This document shows positions 49,475 to 58,207 of a DNA stretch of 64,000 bases, in pieces. The translations under genes and the position numbers were made by a program. The stretch lies in assembly GCA_964516435.1 (NCBI GenBank), contig CAZEZP010000101.1, forward strand, positions 1 through 64,000. Direction: 5' to 3'. How positions within the stretch are numbered: the stretch's first letter is position 1; each line of letters opens with the position of its first letter. Source of the DNA: HGW-17 sp964516435 (lineage in GTDB: Bacteria; Myxococcota_A; Polyangia; HGW-17). The notes beneath the pieces were generated by a model. It saw nothing but the letters and a program-made list of their open reading frames with translations. It searched no databases and was not told the origin of the DNA.

Positions 49475-49503
49475 TTGACCAAAAGCGCCTTTCGCCGTAG
49501 AAC
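49475..49503 (+). promoter_or_regulatory. Sigma-70 promoter for the ygeY-ndk-rlmN unit
   Basis: TTGACC (49475-49480), a 17-base spacer and TAGAAC (49498-49503), 24 bases before the ATG. Confidence 0.65.
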
Positions 49504-49527
49504 GGGAACCCACTGGAGGTTGAACTC

Positions 49528-50724
49528 ATGGAATATCCGGAAATTTTGAAACTGGCCGCCGAAAGTCTCGACGAATGCAAGCAGTTCCTCAAGGACATCA
49601 TCGCCATCCGTAGCCTGAGCGGCGAGGAAGGGGCCGTGGTGGCCCGCATCCAGGAGGAGATGCGCAAGGTCGGCTTCGACGAGGTCAAGGTCGACGGTTT
49701 CGGCAACGTCATGGGACGGGTGGGGAATGGCCCGCGCCAGATCGCCTTCGACGCCCACATCGATACGGTGGACGTGGGCAATCCCGAACTGTGGCAGACC
49801 TCTCCCTTCGAGCCCGTGGAAAAGGACGGCGTCATATACGGGCGCGGCGCTTCCGACCAGAAGGCCGGCATGGCGGCCATGGTGTACGCGGCCCGCATCA
49901 TCAAGAAACTGGGGCTGGGCAAGGATTTCTCCGTGTGGATGGTGGGCTCCATCCAGGAGGAAGACTGCGACGGGCTGTGCTGGCAATACATCCTGCGGGA
50001 AAAGGTTCTTTCTCCCGAGGTCGTGGTGCTCACCGAGCCCACCAACCTCAACATCTACCGGGGACACCGGGGCCGCATGGAGATCGAGGTCGAAACCTCC
50101 GGCATCTCCTGCCATGGCTCGGATCCCACCCGCGGCGACAACGCCATCACCAAGATGGCGCCTATCGTGCTGGACATCGACGCCCTCAACAAGCGCCTGC
50201 CGCCAAAGGAATTCCTGGGAAAGGGCACGGTGGCGATCTCCCATATCCGCTCCACGTCGCCCTCGCTGTGCGCCGTGGCCGACTCCTGCACCATCCATCT
50301 GGACCGCCGCCTCACCACGGGCGAGGATGCGGATACGTCCGTGGCCGAAATCCTGGCGCTGCCTTCGGTGAAGGCCGCCGGCGCCAAGGTGCGCATCCTG
50401 GATTACGACGTGCCTTCGTACAAGGGAACCCGCTACCCCACCAAGAAGTTCTATCCCACCTGGCAACTGGAGGAATCGCACAAGGCCGTGCAGAGCGCCA
50501 TCGTGGCGGCCCGCGGCGTGCTGGGGCGCGAGCCCGTGGTGGACAAGTGGGTGTTCTCCACCAACGGCGTGGCTACCGCTGGCATGTTCCACGTGCCGAC
50601 CATCGGGTTCGGCCCGGCCAACGAAGTGCACGCCCACAGCCCCACCGATCAGTGCCCGGTGGAGCACCTGGAGAAGGCCGTGGCCTTCTACGCGGCGTTC
50701 GTGGACGCCTATTCGCGGAGTTAG
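49528..50724 (+). CDS. ygeY: M20-family hydrolase, YgeY type
   Basis: 398 residues. Zinc-peptidase fold: FDAHIDTVD, GRGASDQKAGMAA, QEEDCDGL, TEPTNLNIYRGHRG and a His near the C-terminus (HAHSP). The EEDCDGLCWQYI segment is characteristic of the YgeY group, which in many genomes lies in purine/selenium-dependent hydrolase clusters. Here no selenium or other purine genes adjoin; the following gene is ndk. It probably removes an acyl or amide group from a small N-linked substrate; the exact reaction is unknown. The ATG follows GGAGG. Confidence 0.85.
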   Translation: MEYPEILKLAAESLDECKQFLKDIIAIRSLSGEEGAVVARIQEEMRKVGFDEVKVDGFGNVMGRVGNGPRQIAFDAHIDTVDVGNPELWQTSPFEPVEKDGVIYGRGASDQKAGMAAMVYAARIIKKLGLGKDFSVWMVGSIQEEDCDGLCWQYILREKVLSPEVVVLTEPTNLNIYRGHRGRMEIEVETSGISCHGSDPTRGDNAITKMAPIVLDIDALNKRLPPKEFLGKGTVAISHIRSTSPSLCAVADSCTIHLDRRLTTGEDADTSVAEILALPSVKAAGAKVRILDYDVPSYKGTRYPTKKFYPTWQLEESHKAVQSAIVAARGVLGREPVVDKWVFSTNGVATAGMFHVPTIGFGPANEVHAHSPTDQCPVEHLEKAVAFYAAFVDAYSRS

Positions 50725-50728
50725 GGCC

Positions 50729-51154
50729 ATGGCCGTCCAGCGCACGCTCGCCCTCATCAAGCCCGATGCCGTGGCCGCCGGCCGCGTGGGAGAGATCCTC
50801 ATGGCCGTGGAGGGCTCGGGGCTTCGCATCCGCGCCCTGCAGATGCTTCGGCTTTCCCCGGCCCAGGCCCGCGGCTTTTACGCAGTGCATCGCGAAAAGC
50901 CCTTTTTTCCGGCGCTCGTGGAGTTCATGACATCCGGTCCCATCGTGGCTATCGTGCTCGAGGGGGAGGATGCCATCGTCCGGTGGCGGGAGATCATGGG
51001 CGCGACCGACCCGGCCAAGGCTGCCCCGGGCACGCTGCGGGCGCGTTTCGGCACGGACGTGACCCGCAATGCGGTGCATGGTTCGGATGCTCCGGAGACG
51101 GCCGCCGCCGAAATGGCCTACATGTTTGGAGGCCGCGTTCTCGATGACGCCTGA
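50729..51154 (+). CDS. ndk: Nucleoside diphosphate kinase
   Basis: 141 residues. Catalytic His in NAVHGSD near residue 115, and LIKPDAV, FYAVHREKPFF and ATDPAKAAPGTLR all match. It exchanges gamma-phosphate between nucleoside di- and triphosphates. It starts 4 bases after ygeY and overlaps rlmN by 11 bases, so it is within an operon. Confidence 0.95.
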   Translation: MAVQRTLALIKPDAVAAGRVGEILMAVEGSGLRIRALQMLRLSPAQARGFYAVHREKPFFPALVEFMTSGPIVAIVLEGEDAIVRWREIMGATDPAKAAPGTLRARFGTDVTRNAVHGSDAPETAAAEMAYMFGGRVLDDA

Positions 51155-52256
51155 TTCCCCGGTTCTGGAGTGGACGCCCGCCCGCTGGCGGGAATGGTTT
51201 TCGGCCCGCGGCGAGGATGCCTTCCGCGGGGAACAGGTGTTTTCATGGATCCACCGGTTCGGCGTCCGGGACCCGGAGCGCATGACCAACCTGTCCAGGC
51301 CATTGCGTCAGATTCTGTCGCAGGAAATCGACTGGACGCCGCCGCTGAAGGTTCTGCGGGTGCAGGCTTCCATGGATGGAAGCCACAAGTTCGCCTTCGA
51401 AACCCGCGACGGCCGGGTCGTGGAGAGCGTGCTCATTCCGGGTTCCGGCCGGGACCGGCGCAAGTATACCGTGTGCCTGTCCTCGCAGATCGGCTGCAAA
51501 CTGGGGTGCGCCTTCTGCGCCACGGGAACGCTGGGCTTCGCGCGGGATCTCTCGGCTGCCGAAATCGTGGCGCAGGTCCATGCCGTGCTGGATTTCATGG
51601 CGCAGGACCCGGAGACGTTCGATATCGGGAAGCGTCCCCGTACGCAGTGGCTGACCAATCTCGTCTACATGGGCATGGGGGAGCCCCTGCAGAATCTGCC
51701 GGCCGTGCTCGAAAGCGTGGCTGTGCTGGGCGATCCCCTGGGCCTCGATTTTTCGCACCGGCGCATCACGCTTTCCACGGCCGGCTGGGTGCCGGGATTG
51801 CGGGAACTGGCGCGCAATGCCGCGTTTTCGGGCAATCTCGCCGTTTCCCTGCATGCCTGCGACGACGAGACCCGTTCCCGGCTGATGCCGGTGAACCGCC
51901 GCTTCCCGCTGGCCGAACTGCGCGCGGCGCTCCTGGAATTTCCCCTTCCGTCGCGCAAGCGCATCACGCTGGAGTACATCCTGTTCGACGGCGTCAACGA
52001 TTCCACTGCCGCCGCCAAGGCCCTGGTGCGCTTCGTCCAGGGGTTGCGTGTGAAGGTGAACCTCATCCCCTATCATGCGTGGGAGGATTCCCCGGCGGCC
52101 CTCGCGCCGGCGTCTCCGGAACGCAAGGAGGCGTTCGTCCGCATCCTGCGGGCGGCCGGGCTCACCGTCATCGAACGGGTCAGCGCCGGTGCCGACATCG
52201 ACGCCGCCTGCGGCCAGTTGGCGGCGAGGGAGCATCCCCGTGACGGGCACGGCTGA
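51144..52256 (+). CDS. rlmN: 23S rRNA/tRNA (adenine C2)-methyltransferase
   Basis: 370 residues. Radical SAM enzyme that methylates A2503 of 23S rRNA and A37 of tRNA. The cluster motif CKLGCAFC is near residue 119, GMGEPLQNL and STAGWVPGL follow, and the second catalytic Cys is in AACGQLA at the C-terminus. Its start lies inside ndk. The sigma-54 activator gene starts inside its last 17 bases. Confidence 0.95.
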   Translation: MTPDSPVLEWTPARWREWFSARGEDAFRGEQVFSWIHRFGVRDPERMTNLSRPLRQILSQEIDWTPPLKVLRVQASMDGSHKFAFETRDGRVVESVLIPGSGRDRRKYTVCLSSQIGCKLGCAFCATGTLGFARDLSAAEIVAQVHAVLDFMAQDPETFDIGKRPRTQWLTNLVYMGMGEPLQNLPAVLESVAVLGDPLGLDFSHRRITLSTAGWVPGLRELARNAAFSGNLAVSLHACDDETRSRLMPVNRRFPLAELRAALLEFPLPSRKRITLEYILFDGVNDSTAAAKALVRFVQGLRVKVNLIPYHAWEDSPAALAPASPERKEAFVRILRAAGLTVIERVSAGADIDAACGQLAAREHPRDGHG

Positions 52257-55101
52257 AACCCTCTGGATGCGCTGGCGCAATGGGCTGGCGCTCCTGGTGC
52301 TCGCCTGGGCCACGCTCTTCGCGGCCCTGGTGCACGTGAAGGTCTTTTCGCGCGCGCAGTTCGGCTTCGAAGTCGATGCCGCTCTCACCGTCACGCGTTC
52401 CCGCGTTCCCGGCATTTCCCCGGGAGAACGCATCGAGGCCGTGGAGACGGAAACCGGCCGCACGTCTTTTCCTTCCGTGTTTTCCTGGCTGATGTTCCTG
52501 GACGAGGCCGGTTCCGCCCCCGTGCGCCTGTGGGTGCGCGCACCCGGCGCCGCGCAGGCCCGGCCCGTGGAAGCGGCTCCCTTCCGGCGGCCCCTGTTTC
52601 CCAAACTCCTTTACATGCTGATTCCCGGGCTGCTCACGCTCCTGTGCGCGCTGTATCTGGCCCGCCGCCTGTGGGGCGATCCGCTGGCTCCATTCCTGGT
52701 GCTCACCGAGGCGGCCACCTACGTGCTGGTCCTCTCCTACACGAATCTCGAGAGCATCGCGGCCTCTCCGCCGCTGCTGCTGCAGTTCTTCACGTGGAAC
52801 GTGCTGGCGCCGCCGGCGCTGGTCCTGTTCTTCCTGCGGGTTCCGGTGCCCGCCGGATGGGGCCGCTGGCCGCGCGCCGGCTGGCTGTTCGTCCCCTCGC
52901 TGGCGCAGTACCTGGCCACCGTGGTGCTGTATCTGCGGCTTCTGGTCTCTCCCAGCGAGGACATGCAGTGGCAGTTCCTCACGTTCGTGCGGTTCGCCAT
53001 TCCCGTCGTGAACCTGGGCTATGGCGCCGTCGTGGCGGCGCTGATGTTCTGGCGGGTGCGCACGCCCACCGAAAAGCGCCAGGGCGTGCTGTATCTGGGC
53101 TACGGCTTCGTGCTGGCCCTGCTCGTGCTCACCTCGTCCGCGTTCCTGCATTCCCGCACCACCGCCGTGGCGCAGATCCTGAACGGCAATGACCAACTCA
53201 TGGTGCTCTACGGGGTACTGGCCCTGAGCCTGACGCTTTCCACATCGTCCAAATGGACCCGCATCCTGGATCGCTGGGTGAACCGCGGTTTCGTCTATGG
53301 CGCCATCACGGCCGGGATCCTGCTGCTGTACATCGTGCTCTCCGGCTTCATCGGCCTCGTGCTTACCCAGATGTTCGGTGTGACCTCGCGCATCGTCACC
53401 ATCGGCGCGGCCGTTCTCTCCACGGCGGGACTCTTCTCGGTGAAGCCCATCGTGCAGGATTCCATCGACCGCCTGTTCTTCCGCACGCGTTACCGCTATG
53501 CCGAAACCCTGCGGGAACTGGGCGAGCGCCTGGCCGGCATCATGGAACTGCCCCGCCTTCTGGCCCAGTTGCTGCGCATTCTCGGCGAGAACATGGGGTT
53601 ATCCAGGGCCAGCGCATGGCGCTACCAGGAGGGGCGCCTGGCGCGCCAGCAGGCCTGGGGAGCGGCGCCGGCCGCGGAGGCGGTTTCCTGTCCAGTTTCC
53701 CTGCTGCGCCGCCTGCGGGCCCAGGACCCGCATTCCTGCGTGTTTCTGGCATCCCGCTTTGCCGATTCCCGCGAGGGGGAAGCCGAAACCATCCGCGAGT
53801 TGTTCCGCAGCCTGGAAGCCGACTGCCTGGTGCTACTGGAATTCCAGGGAGATACGCTCGGTGTGCTGGCACTCGCGGCCCCGGATGGCGCCTTCGTCTT
53901 TTCCCGCGACGAGGTGGACCTGCTGGAGTCTGTAGGCAAGCAGGCCGCCGTGGCCATGAAGAACGCGCTCTCGTATTCCACCATTCTCCAGTTGTCCGAG
54001 AGCCTCGCCGCGCAGAAACGGGAAATCGAACTCTTGAAGAGCCGGCTGGAGGTGGAAAACGTCTATCTGCGCCAGGAACTCCTCTCCACGGCGCGTTTCG
54101 GCGATCTCGTGGGCGCGAGCCCGCCCATGCTGCAGGTGCGCCAGATGATCGAGAAGGTCGCGCCCACGGACGCCACCGTGCTGATCACGGGGGAGAGCGG
54201 CACCGGCAAGGAACTGGTGGCGCGCACCATCCATGCGCTTTCGCCGCGGAAGGAACGGGCGATGGTGGTGGTCAACTGCGCGGCCATCCCCGAAACGCTG
54301 CTGGAGAGCGAACTGTTCGGTTACGTGAAGGGCGCGTTCACGGGCGCTGTGCGGCGCAAGGTGGGGCAGTTCGAGATCGCCGACGGCAGCACGCTGTTCC
54401 TCGACGAGATCGGTGAACTCACGCCGGCTCTGCAGGTGAAACTGCTGCGTGTGCTGCAGGAACGCGAATTCTACCCGGTGGGCTCGGAAACGCCCGTGAA
54501 GGTGGACGTGCGCATCGTGACCGCCACGAACCGCGACCTGGCAGCGATGGTGCAGGCCGGGACGTTCCGGGAAGATCTCTACTACCGCATCCACGTCGTG
54601 CCCATCCATCTGCCTGCGCTGCGGGAACGCGGCGACGACGTGGCGCTTCTGGCGCAGTATCTCCTGGAGATGCACGCCCGCCGGATGGGACGGAAAATCA
54701 CCGGATTCACCCGGGCGGCCATGGAGCGTTTGCGCACATATTCCTGGCCGGGCAACGTGCGGGAACTGTCCAACGTCATCGAGCGGGCGGTGACGCTGTC
54801 GGATGGCCCCGTGCTCGATGCCGATCTCCTGATTCCGGCGATTCCGGACGGGGGTGCGTTCCCCATGCCGGGATCCGATTTCCCGGGAAAGTCCGCCCCG
54901 CCCGAGAATGACGATCCCGGCTTCGAACTCCCCTACAAGGAAGCCGTGGAAGCCTTCCGGCGCCGCTACATCCAGCGCCTGCTCGAGCGCACGGGCGGCA
55001 ACAAGTCCGAGGCCGCCCGTCTGGCCGGCGTCAACCGGCCCTATCTGCACCGTCTGATTCGGGAACTCGGGCTGGCCGACGATTCCGAAGAGGAAACGTA
55101 G
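52240..55101 (+). CDS. Membrane-embedded sigma-54-dependent transcriptional activator
   Basis: About 953 residues. The N-terminal 410 have eight or so hydrophobic helices around a periplasmic stretch with a PDZ-like feel (SPGERIEAVETETGRTSF). A GAF domain follows (about 450-590), then the AAA+ core with GESGTGKE (Walker A, near 652), GAFTGA (near 698, contacts sigma-54), LFLDEIGEL (Walker B) and the arginine finger region. A C-terminal Fis-type helix-turn-helix ends the protein (KSEAARLAGVNRPYLHRLIRELG). It should activate sigma-54 promoters in response to a membrane or small-molecule signal. The GTG start has GGCGAGGGAG; ATG 52267 is possible. Its targets are not in view: no clear GG-N10-GC promoter was found nearby. 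Confidence 0.88.
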   Translation: MTGTAETLWMRWRNGLALLVLAWATLFAALVHVKVFSRAQFGFEVDAALTVTRSRVPGISPGERIEAVETETGRTSFPSVFSWLMFLDEAGSAPVRLWVRAPGAAQARPVEAAPFRRPLFPKLLYMLIPGLLTLLCALYLARRLWGDPLAPFLVLTEAATYVLVLSYTNLESIAASPPLLLQFFTWNVLAPPALVLFFLRVPVPAGWGRWPRAGWLFVPSLAQYLATVVLYLRLLVSPSEDMQWQFLTFVRFAIPVVNLGYGAVVAALMFWRVRTPTEKRQGVLYLGYGFVLALLVLTSSAFLHSRTTAVAQILNGNDQLMVLYGVLALSLTLSTSSKWTRILDRWVNRGFVYGAITAGILLLYIVLSGFIGLVLTQMFGVTSRIVTIGAAVLSTAGLFSVKPIVQDSIDRLFFRTRYRYAETLRELGERLAGIMELPRLLAQLLRILGENMGLSRASAWRYQEGRLARQQAWGAAPAAEAVSCPVSLLRRLRAQDPHSCVFLASRFADSREGEAETIRELFRSLEADCLVLLEFQGDTLGVLALAAPDGAFVFSRDEVDLLESVGKQAAVAMKNALSYSTILQLSESLAAQKREIELLKSRLEVENVYLRQELLSTARFGDLVGASPPMLQVRQMIEKVAPTDATVLITGESGTGKELVARTIHALSPRKERAMVVVNCAAIPETLLESELFGYVKGAFTGAVRRKVGQFEIADGSTLFLDEIGELTPALQVKLLRVLQEREFYPVGSETPVKVDVRIVTATNRDLAAMVQAGTFREDLYYRIHVVPIHLPALRERGDDVALLAQYLLEMHARRMGRKITGFTRAAMERLRTYSWPGNVRELSNVIERAVTLSDGPVLDADLLIPAIPDGGAFPMPGSDFPGKSAPPENDDPGFELPYKEAVEAFRRRYIQRLLERTGGNKSEAARLAGVNRPYLHRLIRELGLADDSEEET

Positions 55102-55128
55102 GCATCGAAAAAAAAGAAAAAAAATGCA

Positions 55129-55158
55129 TTGACACCCCCGGAGTGAAAGTAGCAAAAT
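55129..55158 (+). promoter_or_regulatory. Sigma-70 promoter for the GDSL esterase gene
   Basis: A perfect TTGACA (55129-55134), an 18-base spacer and CAAAAT (55153-55158), about 60 bases upstream of the ATG. An A-rich tract precedes it and may act as an UP element. Confidence 0.6.
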
Positions 55159-55217
55159 CTCTTATGTATCCCGGTTGCAAATGGTTTGCACCGGATTCAC
55201 CGAAAGGAGAGACTACC

Positions 55218-56132
55218 ATGAAAAGAGCGTTTCTTTCCCTCGTGCTGCTGGTCAGTTTCTTTTCTGTCGGGGCCGCGCAGGCCCGCAAGCCGGACAAGGT
55301 CCATGGTCATGATGCGTTGATGGTGAATCTGGGAGCGTCCACGACCTACGGGTACACGTTCGATTCGAGCCTGCTGGGGCTGCCTTTCGGCTACTATCTC
55401 GCCGAAAACCACCACATCCCCCTGTTCGCCGAGTTCCTCAAGTTCTACTTCCACGTGAAGGACGTCATCGTCCACAACTTCGCCATTCCGGGCAAGACCT
55501 CGGCGCAGGTGCTTTCCGAGCAGGTGCCCCAGGCGCTTTCGGTCCTGCCTCACAACCGTCTGCACAAGGTGGTGTTCACCGTGGAAGGCGGCGGCAACGA
55601 TCTGCGCCACTTCCAGGTGGCCAACTGGGGCTACTGCACGAGCCCGGAACCCATGGACCAGTACATGTGCCTGGTCAACCTGAATGCCACGCTCGACGAG
55701 ATCGAGGACAACCTCTGGACCATCGTGAGCACACTGCAGGAAGCCGTTCCCGATGCCGTCGTCATCATCCAGACGCAGTACAACAGCCTCTACGACGTGC
55801 TCCCCAACGGACAGCCCTGCGCGGACGCCGGCATGCTGATGCTGGCGGACCTGGCCTTCGAGGGCAATCCGGCCTATGGCCATCCCGTCAAGGGCATGAA
55901 CGTGCGCATCCGCGAGATCGCCGCGGAACTGGGCGCCAAGGTGGGCGACATCGCGGGCTTCCTCTACACGGCTCCGGGTGAACTCTACCGGAATCCGGAC
56001 TTCTTCGGCGGCGACTGCACGCACCTGGCCGGCACCTGGGACGGCATCCCGGCCATCGGCCTGCCGGGTGACGACCTCGGCCTGGGCTACTCCACGCTCC
56101 TGGCCTCCTTCATCTACGCCATGTACAACTAG
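55218..56132 (+). CDS. Secreted SGNH/GDSL-type esterase
   Basis: 304 residues with a cleavable signal peptide (cut after AQA near 22). Block I reads NLGASTTYG with the nucleophile Ser, block III GGGNDL, and block V GGDCTHLAG supplies the catalytic Asp and His. It hydrolyses acyl esters outside the cytoplasm; lipid or acetylated-sugar esters are both possible. AAAGGAGAG fixes the start. The frame is open further upstream but without a site. Confidence 0.85.
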   Translation: MKRAFLSLVLLVSFFSVGAAQARKPDKVHGHDALMVNLGASTTYGYTFDSSLLGLPFGYYLAENHHIPLFAEFLKFYFHVKDVIVHNFAIPGKTSAQVLSEQVPQALSVLPHNRLHKVVFTVEGGGNDLRHFQVANWGYCTSPEPMDQYMCLVNLNATLDEIEDNLWTIVSTLQEAVPDAVVIIQTQYNSLYDVLPNGQPCADAGMLMLADLAFEGNPAYGHPVKGMNVRIREIAAELGAKVGDIAGFLYTAPGELYRNPDFFGGDCTHLAGTWDGIPAIGLPGDDLGLGYSTLLASFIYAMYN

Positions 56133-56230
56133 ATCCTGCAGTTTCTGCCGCGAACCACGGCGCGGCACCCTCTCATTGCGCCACAAGTCCGAAAAAAGAG
56201 GCACGGGTTTACGCCGCCTTGAGGAATTCC

Positions 56231-56259
56231 TTGAAAAATCCATTTTTTTTCCTTAGTTT
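56231..56259 (+). promoter_or_regulatory. Sigma-70 promoter for the GNAT-lipoprotein unit
   Basis: TTGAAA (56231-56236), a 17-base spacer of mostly T and TAGTTT (56254-56259), 40 bases before the ATG. Confidence 0.6.
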
Positions 56260-56298
56260 TCGGCAGCGTTCCCCGCAAGGGGGCGGTTGCGAGGCGAC

Positions 56299-56748
56299 AT
56301 GACCCCATCCCCATCCCTGCAGGTGATTTCCGTGCCGTGGGAGACGCACGGCGCATCCCTGCTGCAGATCCGGCACCGGGTGTTCACCGAGGAGCAGCAC
56401 GTGGATCCGGAACTGGACGAGGACGGACGGGATCCCGAAGCGCTGCATGCGCTGGCCGTCTTCGATGGCCGCCCCGTCGGCTGCGGGCGTCTTCTGCCCG
56501 AGGGCCGCATCGGCCGCCTCTGCGTGCTGCCGGAATTCCGCCGGCGCGGCATCGGGACCGCCCTGTTCGCCTTCCTGTTCGAGAAAGCGCGCGTACTGCC
56601 GGTGCGGCGGGTGGTCCTGCATGCCCAGTTGCATGCGGTGGATCTCTATGCGCGTTTCGGATTCCAGGTGGTGGGGGAACCGTTCCTCGATGCCGGCATC
56701 GTGCACCGGGAGATGATCTGGGAACGCCCCGCGGAGGAAGAGACATGA
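56299..56748 (+). CDS. GNAT family acetyltransferase (ElaA-like)
   Basis: 149 residues. LLQIRHRVFTEEQHVDPELDEDG, VGCGRLLPEGRIGRLCVLPEFRRRGIGTAL (acetyl-CoA site QxxGxA-type loop as RRRGIGTAL) and YARFGFQVVGEPFLDAGIVH match the ElaA group of GNAT enzymes. The acceptor is unknown. Its last bases overlap the ATG of the following lipoprotein gene (ATGA). Confidence 0.88.
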   Translation: MTPSPSLQVISVPWETHGASLLQIRHRVFTEEQHVDPELDEDGRDPEALHALAVFDGRPVGCGRLLPEGRIGRLCVLPEFRRRGIGTALFAFLFEKARVLPVRRVVLHAQLHAVDLYARFGFQVVGEPFLDAGIVHREMIWERPAEEET

Positions 56749-58109
56749 AAAAATGGTTCTGGTTCCTTGGGCTCGCACTGGCGTCCTGCACGGGTTCCTC
56801 CGGAAAGAAGGATGCGCCGGCGCAGGAAATGGGCGCTTCTGCCCCGCAGGACGGCATGCAGGCCGTGGACATGGTGCCCACGCAGGATGCGGCGCCCACG
56901 GGGATGGCCGCTTCCGAGCCGGAGCCGCCCCGGCCCGCTGCTGACGCCACGGCGCTTTCGGCGCCGCCGGTCCCGCCGGCCGACTGGAATGCCGTGGCCG
57001 CCCTGCTGGCGGGCTTCCCCGAGAAACTTCCGGAAAAGCATGCATCCGTGCGCGATCTTCCCGCTTTCAAGACCTACGTCCGGCAGATCGAAACCCTCTG
57101 GCAGCCGGTCCAGAAGAAGAAGAACGTGGTGGAGAAGTGGGTGGCCTCCGAACTGGGAGCGGCCAACCGGGACTGCAAACTGCTGTTCTATCCCTTCTCG
57201 GGGCCCGATTTCCTGCATGTGCACCTGCTCTTTCCCGGCTGCCGCGAAGTGGTGATGATCGGCCTCGAGCCGCCCGGCACGCTTCCGGAGATGTCCGCCG
57301 TGCTGGATCACCATCCGGACAGGTTCTTCCAGAAGATGGCGGGAGCGCTCACCCACATCCTCACCCTTTCCTTCTTTCGCACCAAGAGCATGAAGGAGGA
57401 TCTCTTCGGCAAGGACGTTCCCGAGATCAACGGGACCCTGGCGCCGATCCTGTTCATGCTGGGCCGCACGGAATACCGCATCACGAACATCGAGCGGGTG
57501 CAACTGGACTGGGAGGGCCGCGTGGTGCCGTGGACCGGCACGCTTCCGGAGCCGCCGGGCGTGGAGCCGAAGAAGACGCGCGCGGATCGCCGGGAAGCGC
57601 GCCGGCCCCGCAAGCCCAAGGTGTGGAAACCCTATGACGGGCTGCGCTACACGTACGTGGCGCCCGGCGAGACGGCTCCCCGGACGCTGACCTATTTCTC
57701 CTGCAATCTGGCCGACGGGCAGTACCGCGATTTCGACGGCATCGTGCTGCGCGCGGATCTGCAGAAGTACCTGCGCAGCCTGGCGATTTCCTCCACCTAC
57801 ATCAAGGCCGCCTCCTATCTCATGCACGAGGCCGGATTTTCCTGGATCCGCAATTTCATCCTGGAGCGCTCCCCGCGGATCCTGCAGGACGATTCCGGCA
57901 TCCCCCTGCGGTTCTTCGACGAGAAGAAATGGGACCTGACGCTGTATGGGCACTACGACGTCCCCATCGAGATTTTCCTCAAGTACACCCAGGCGGATCT
58001 GGCTCACCGCTATGCCGAGCGCAAGGCGGTCAAGCCGCTTCCCTTCGGCATCGGGTACAAGGTGTATCCCGGCCGCTCCAACCTGCAACTGGCCGTCCGC
58101 CGTCCGTGA
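56745..58109 (+). CDS. Hypothetical lipoprotein
   Basis: 454 residues. Signal peptide with lipobox ALASC, a low-complexity Pro/Ala/Glu linker (about 20-80), then a conserved-looking domain (CKLLFYPFSGPDFLHVHLLFPGC, MIGLEPPGTLPEMSAV, LTLSFFRTKSM, YEDGLRYTYVAPGE-type strand) without a motif I recognise. A basic segment lies near 280. It ends well before the GH13-like gene, which has its own -10-like element. Function unknown. Confidence 0.78.
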   Translation: MKKWFWFLGLALASCTGSSGKKDAPAQEMGASAPQDGMQAVDMVPTQDAAPTGMAASEPEPPRPAADATALSAPPVPPADWNAVAALLAGFPEKLPEKHASVRDLPAFKTYVRQIETLWQPVQKKKNVVEKWVASELGAANRDCKLLFYPFSGPDFLHVHLLFPGCREVVMIGLEPPGTLPEMSAVLDHHPDRFFQKMAGALTHILTLSFFRTKSMKEDLFGKDVPEINGTLAPILFMLGRTEYRITNIERVQLDWEGRVVPWTGTLPEPPGVEPKKTRADRREARRPRKPKVWKPYDGLRYTYVAPGETAPRTLTYFSCNLADGQYRDFDGIVLRADLQKYLRSLAISSTYIKAASYLMHEAGFSWIRNFILERSPRILQDDSGIPLRFFDEKKWDLTLYGHYDVPIEIFLKYTQADLAHRYAERKAVKPLPFGIGYKVYPGRSNLQLAVRRP

Positions 58110-58207
58110 GGCGCCCGCCGCCGCCCGTGAGGGAACGCAAAAAACAGGAAAAAAAGCTGCCGGGAAGCCGGGCTCCATTGTAATAATGAGGCTCCCGGAG
58201 GATGCAC

